Of a stretch of DNA of 64,000 nt, positions 60,648-64,000 are shown piece by piece. Source of the DNA: Thalassomonas actiniarum (GTDB taxonomy: Bacteria > Pseudomonadota > Gammaproteobacteria > Enterobacterales > Alteromonadaceae); contig NZ_CP059735.1 in NCBI RefSeq assembly GCF_000948975.2, forward strand, positions 2,480,001 through 2,544,000. The letters are read 5' to 3'. Within the stretch, counting starts at the first letter, position 1, and each line of letters opens with the position of its first letter. The translations under genes and the position numbers were made by a program. The notes under the pieces were generated by a model that had not been told where the DNA came from, ran no database searches, and saw only the letters and a list, made by a program, of their open reading frames with translations.

Positions 60648-61541
60648 ATGAAAGATCTTTCCCGTTTGATGTTAACGTTTGCCCAAGTGGTGAAAACCGG
60701 TAGCTTTACCGGCGCTGCCGGATCCTTATCCGTGTCCAAGTCTGTGGTGAGTAAGCAAATCAGTGCTCTGGAGGCTGAACTGGATATTGCCTTGTTTTAT
60801 CGTAACGCCAGAAAACTGCAATTGACGGAAGCTGGGGAGCGTTTGTATCCCCATTGCCAGTCGCTGGACAGGGAATTACACCGGGCGCTTGCTGCCGTTA
60901 AAGAAGTAAAGGAGGAGCTGATAGGGAAATTGTCGGTCACCTTGCCGGCGAGTATGGTCATCGCCGGTTTTGGAGATATTCTCAGGTCGTTTCAACAGCA
61001 AAATCCCGAGGTTGATTTACATATTCATGTTAGCGGCCAGCAGGTGGATGTGATTGACCAGGGGGTAGATCTGGCACTCAGGGTAGGGCAGCTTAAAGAT
61101 TCTGAGCTTATCTGTAAAAAGCTGACGGACTGTCATTACCTGGTTTGTGCCAGTCCGGCCTATCTGGCAGAAAAAGGAGATATTAGCGAGCCTGAGCAGT
61201 TGGCCGGGCATAATTGTTTGATTTATACCGGCGGTGCTTTCGCTGCCCGCTGGCCGTTCAGGCATAGTGACGGCAAACGTGTTAGTGTTAAAGTGACCGG
61301 AAACTTACACAGTAATGAGCCCAGATTCTTGGTAGATGCGGTATTGGCGGGGCAAGGGGTGATGTTCGGTCCGTCCTTGCTGTTTAACCCTTTTGTTAGC
61401 AAGGGACAAATGGTGCCGCTGTTGGCGGACTTTAGTGTTCAGGATATCGGTTTTTACGGGGTTTATCCCAAAGGGGCGATGCAGGCGAAAAAAGCACGGT
61501 TATTATTGGACTTTATTATCGAGTATTGCCAAAAATTGTAA
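60648..61541 (+). CDS. LysR-family transcriptional regulator
   Basis: A 297-residue LysR regulator of the CrgA-like group: FAQVVKTGSFTGAAGSLSVSKS is the helix-turn-helix core, then an effector domain with VDLHIHVSGQQVDVIDQGVDL and HNCLIYTGG. It diverges from the four-helix protein gene (95 bases), its likely target. The following methyltransferase gene starts 35 bases after its stop. The effector is unknown. Confidence 0.9.
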   Translation: MKDLSRLMLTFAQVVKTGSFTGAAGSLSVSKSVVSKQISALEAELDIALFYRNARKLQLTEAGERLYPHCQSLDRELHRALAAVKEVKEELIGKLSVTLPASMVIAGFGDILRSFQQQNPEVDLHIHVSGQQVDVIDQGVDLALRVGQLKDSELICKKLTDCHYLVCASPAYLAEKGDISEPEQLAGHNCLIYTGGAFAARWPFRHSDGKRVSVKVTGNLHSNEPRFLVDAVLAGQGVMFGPSLLFNPFVSKGQMVPLLADFSVQDIGFYGVYPKGAMQAKKARLLLDFIIEYCQKL

Positions 61542-61576
61542 TGTCAGGGCCGATTGAGCGAATAAGGAAAGCACAG

Positions 61577-62320
61577 ATGCCGGATACAAATCATAATGCC
61601 GCTAGTCTATCTGATCAGCATATTATCGACAGTTGGCTGAAAAATGCCAAGCCATGGACAGCTGCGATCGACAATCAGGAAATTACCAGCCGGGTCGAGG
61701 TGACTAACGCTGCTGTGATTGAGGTGCTGCTGAAATTATGTTCGCAAAAACGTCCTGAAAACCGGCCGCTGAAGTTGCTGGATCTTGGCTGCGGGGAAGG
61801 CTGGTTGATGCGGGCGTTGGATAAAGGCAGAAAAGAAGCGGGTGATGCCGTTGTCATTGATATGTTAGGGATCGATATTGTGCCCGAGCTTATCGCCAAT
61901 GGTGAAAAGCAGGGAGTCGGCCGTTTTAAGGCCTTAAGTTATGAAGCCTTGTCTTTTGAAAACCTTCAGGAAAAATTTGATGTGATCGTCTGTAATTTTT
62001 CTCTGCTGGGGGAGCAATCCGTTAACCGGGTTTTTGCTCAGCTGGCGCATTTACTTAAGGGTGACGGGGCCTTTGTTGTGCAAACCCTGCATCCCGTTAG
62101 CGCCTGCGGCGATCAGCCATACCGGGATGGCTGGCGCAGCGGCAGCTGGCAAGGGTTTAGTGAAGACTTTGTTGACCCGCCTCCCTGGTATTTCAGAACC
62201 TTGCCTTCCTGGCTGGCATTGTTTACGGACAATGGCTTAACTTCGCCGGAGATTATCGAGCCGAAAAGATGTAACAATAGTGCGCCTTTGTCGGTCATAT
62301 TTGTTGCCGAAAAGGCCTAA
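61577..62320 (+). CDS. Class I SAM-dependent methyltransferase
   Basis: A 247-residue protein. LKLLDLGCGEGWLMRALDKG is motif I (SAM binding) and LGIDIVPELI motif II; FDVIVCNFSLLGEQS and VVQTLHPVSA are motifs III and IV. Start 61577 is preferred: aaggaaa is 7 bases upstream, and starts at 61526 or 61541 overlap the LysR gene. The target molecule is unknown; small molecule methylation, as in MerR-like or UbiE-type proteins, is possible. Confidence 0.85.
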   Translation: MPDTNHNAASLSDQHIIDSWLKNAKPWTAAIDNQEITSRVEVTNAAVIEVLLKLCSQKRPENRPLKLLDLGCGEGWLMRALDKGRKEAGDAVVIDMLGIDIVPELIANGEKQGVGRFKALSYEALSFENLQEKFDVIVCNFSLLGEQSVNRVFAQLAHLLKGDGAFVVQTLHPVSACGDQPYRDGWRSGSWQGFSEDFVDPPPWYFRTLPSWLALFTDNGLTSPEIIEPKRCNNSAPLSVIFVAEKA

Positions 62321-62379
62321 TTGCAGCTATACAAAGCTAAACCGGCTAAATAATTCATTTTTCTTACAAGGAGCGGACT

Positions 62380-62847
62380 ATGTTTGAAATTGCAGCAATT
62401 GATCATCTGGTGCTGAGAACTGCACAAGTCGATGAGATGGTCAGCTTCTATTGTCAGGTGCTCGGCTGCAGTGTGGAGCGCATTGTCGAAGAATTAGCCG
62501 AAGAAATAGCCGAAGAAAGCGCGGAAGCAGCTGAGGGGGTTGTTGGTAATGGCAAAATAACAGCCTTGACCCAGTTACGTGCCGGTAATGCTTTGATCGA
62601 CTTAGTCGATGTCCGCAGTAAACTGGGCAGGGCCGGGGGAGGAGCACCGACAAAAACCGAGCAAAACCTCGATCGTTTCTGCTTGCAGCTAAAAGCCATT
62701 TCCAGCGGCGAAATTCAGGATTATTTGACTGCTAAAGGTATAAAGGTCGGTCAGTTCCATACCCGTTACGGCGCCCAGGGGTTTGGCGATTCGGTTTATA
62801 TTCAGGATCCTGACGGCAATACCGTTGAACTTAAATCACAGCAATAA
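62380..62847 (+). CDS. VOC (glyoxalase) family protein with acidic insertion
   Basis: A 155-residue protein of the vicinal oxygen chelate fold. The first motif IDHLVLRTAQVDEMVSFYCQ includes metal ligand His9, and the end QDPDGNTVEL the Glu ligand. Between strand 1 and 2, residues 34-55 form an Ala/Glu-rich insertion (AEEIAEESAEAAEG) encoded by a 12-base repeat (tagccgaagaa) that looks slippage-derived. Enzyme type not known (glyoxalase, dioxygenase or resistance protein). It follows the methyltransferase gene by 59 bases. Confidence 0.78.
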   Translation: MFEIAAIDHLVLRTAQVDEMVSFYCQVLGCSVERIVEELAEEIAEESAEAAEGVVGNGKITALTQLRAGNALIDLVDVRSKLGRAGGGAPTKTEQNLDRFCLQLKAISSGEIQDYLTAKGIKVGQFHTRYGAQGFGDSVYIQDPDGNTVELKSQQ

Positions 62848-62903
62848 GGTGATGAAAGGGCGGCCGTCTGGCGTTATGATAAAGATCATATAGGTTTTAT
62901 GAA

Positions 62904-63377
62904 GTGGAAAATCTGATCTTGAACAGTAAAACACAACACCAGGTTAGCATAAGAATGGCCCTAAAAGAGGATATGGCCTGGGTGAATAATCAATACCTGA
63001 GCATAGGATTTAAACTGTCTGATTTTGGGCGGGAGCAGATTGCCATTGCCGAGGTTAACGGCGAAAAAGCCGGACTTGGCCGCTTGCAATATATAGACAA
63101 AGGGATCGCCGAACTTGGCGGCATGTATGTAAAGGATAGTTTTCGCGGTTTAGGTGTTGCCGGGCGGATCGTTGATTATCTGGTTAAAAATGCCACGGAC
63201 TATCAGAAAATATACTGTTTACCTTTCGCCCATTTGCAGGCATTTTACCAAAAGTTTGGTTTTGCTCCCGAGCAGGAGTTAACCAAGGTGCCCAGAGTTG
63301 TGCTGGAAAAGCACAACTGGTGCAACAGCAGCTATGAGCACAAAACCTTATTGTTTTCCCTGACCCGGGATATTTAG
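62904..63377 (+). CDS. GNAT family acetyltransferase
   Basis: A 157-residue N-acetyltransferase: VSIRMALKEDMAWVNNQYL at the start, GEKAGLGRLQYI, then LGGMYVKDSFRGLGVAGRIVDYL, where FRGLGVAG is the acetyl-CoA loop. The end with YQKFGFAPEQEL shows the usual Tyr-Phe-Gly pattern. The start is GTG 62904, without a strong ribosome binding site; no other start retains the first strand. Substrate unknown. Together with VOC and methyltransferase it may be part of an accessory cluster. Confidence 0.75.
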   Translation: MENLILNSKTQHQVSIRMALKEDMAWVNNQYLSIGFKLSDFGREQIAIAEVNGEKAGLGRLQYIDKGIAELGGMYVKDSFRGLGVAGRIVDYLVKNATDYQKIYCLPFAHLQAFYQKFGFAPEQELTKVPRVVLEKHNWCNSSYEHKTLLFSLTRDI

Positions 63378-63538
63378 CACTTTTTTACGCACAAGTCATT
63401 TGATATCGGGATACACCATATTTGCCCTGGATATCTGGTTTTGCTTTGATTTTGTTGCCAGGTTAACATGGACACCAGCGGGATAATCTGATTAAATTCC
63501 TTGATTTATAAGCAATATCTTGATTCACTCCCGGGACC

Positions 63539-64000
63539 ATGAATTTGACCAATCTTCCCATGAAGACCATAAGTGCTGCCAGTCCTTTAGGGAAAACAGC
63601 TTTTTTGGCACTACGTAACGCTATGTCGGCCTATTATCCTGTTTCAGAGCAAACCTGGCAGGAGTTTACCGGTATTTGTGAGCTGCTGAGCGTCGAAAAA
63701 AATCAGTTCCTTTATCAACAAGGTCAGTTGCCCAACTCTTTTGCCTTTGTTTATTCCGGTTTGTTCCGGTTATTTATTGCCGATGAAAAGGGCAATGAAT
63801 ACAATAAGATGTTTTTTGATGAAAATACTTTTCCCGGCTCTATGGTGGCCCTGCTTAAAGGTCAGGTGTCACGGTTTGCTATTGAAGCGCTGGAAGATTC
63901 GCTTGTGGTGACCATTAACTTTAACGGCTTTCGCCGGTTATTGGCGGCCAAAGAAGATTTGAAAATGTACCATATTCATTATCTGGAGCAGAACTGGCTG
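63539..64000 (+). CDS. Crp/Fnr-family regulator (3' end outside window)
   Basis: The frame is open to the right edge, so 154 residues are visible and the HTH part is missing. The cyclic-nucleotide-binding-like domain is recognised by CELLSVEKNQFLYQQGQLPN, SFAFVYSGLFRLFIADEKGN, NKMFFDENTFPGSMVALL and IEALEDSLVVTINFNGFRRL. It lacks Cys clusters of FNR in the visible part. The start is 63539 (ATG), with a weak ribosome binding site. It follows the GNAT gene by 161 bases. Confidence 0.8.
   Translation, partial: MNLTNLPMKTISAASPLGKTAFLALRNAMSAYYPVSEQTWQEFTGICELLSVEKNQFLYQQGQLPNSFAFVYSGLFRLFIADEKGNEYNKMFFDENTFPGSMVALLKGQVSRFAIEALEDSLVVTINFNGFRRLLAAKEDLKMYHIHYLEQNWL

Overview
The window looks like chromosomal DNA of a marine gammaproteobacterium of the Alteromonadales, most likely a Colwelliaceae member such as Thalassomonas. 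This is inferred from the mix of PEP-CTERM proteins, large TonB-dependent receptors, RmuC, GloC and RssA homologues, a short inverted-repeat element starting with taccaatt, and moderate GC content. No rRNA, tRNA, CRISPR array, phage module or complete insertion sequence was seen. Both window edges cut genes: a HupE/UreJ-type membrane protein on the left and a Crp/Fnr-type regulator on the right.

Layout. 1-5.4 kb: HupE-like protein, membrane-anchored protein and DUF6488 protein, then a DUF922 protease-like protein, a SPOR protein, small secreted proteins, and a MerR regulator divergent from an alpha/beta hydrolase whose promoter has the long spacer typical of MerR control. 5.5-11.6 kb: rmuC, a diguanylate cyclase and three PEP-CTERM proteins, two of them tandem paralogues, around a MITE-like repeat. 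11.7-22.8 kb: a tryptophan-catabolic island. It holds an NSS sodium symporter, 2-aminomuconate semialdehyde dehydrogenase, RidA-type deaminase, 3-hydroxyanthranilate dioxygenase, ACMS decarboxylase, kynureninase, kynurenine monooxygenase, tryptophan dioxygenase and a LysR regulator on the plus strand, with a kynurenine formamidase facing them. Together they would take tryptophan through kynurenine and 3-hydroxyanthranilate to the 4-oxalocrotonate level. 23-28.9 kb: two large TonB-dependent receptors.

29-37 kb is a mixed stretch: GloC, a one-domain voltage-gated channel with an unusually acidic filter, a GH18 protein, a degenerate ImmA/IrrE-like protein, two GNAT enzymes, RssA and a response-regulator diguanylate cyclase. 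37-46 kb: a 1792-residue hybrid histidine kinase, a DUF2750 protein, an Omp85-like barrel protein and a six-helix DRAM/Frag1-like protein. 46-49 kb: a SigZ-type sigma factor divergent from a hemerythrin / DUF2249 / NnrS-like cassette, probably for nitric oxide stress. 49-51 kb: an HTH regulator overlapping a polytopic membrane protein, followed by a secreted protein built of fourteen 14-residue repeats encoded by nearly identical 42-bp units. This is the least explained locus of the window and the best candidate for something new.

51-64 kb: small unknown proteins, a YHYH lipoprotein with a periplasmic partner, a CDP-glycerol transferase family protein, a His-rich lipoprotein, a secreted endonuclease/exonuclease/phosphatase-fold protein, and a SymE-type toxin with a candidate antisense RNA hairpin upstream. 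Then come a metallo-beta-lactamase-fold protein with altered metal ligands, a LysR regulator, a methyltransferase, a VOC protein with a slippage-type insertion, a GNAT enzyme and the truncated Crp/Fnr regulator.
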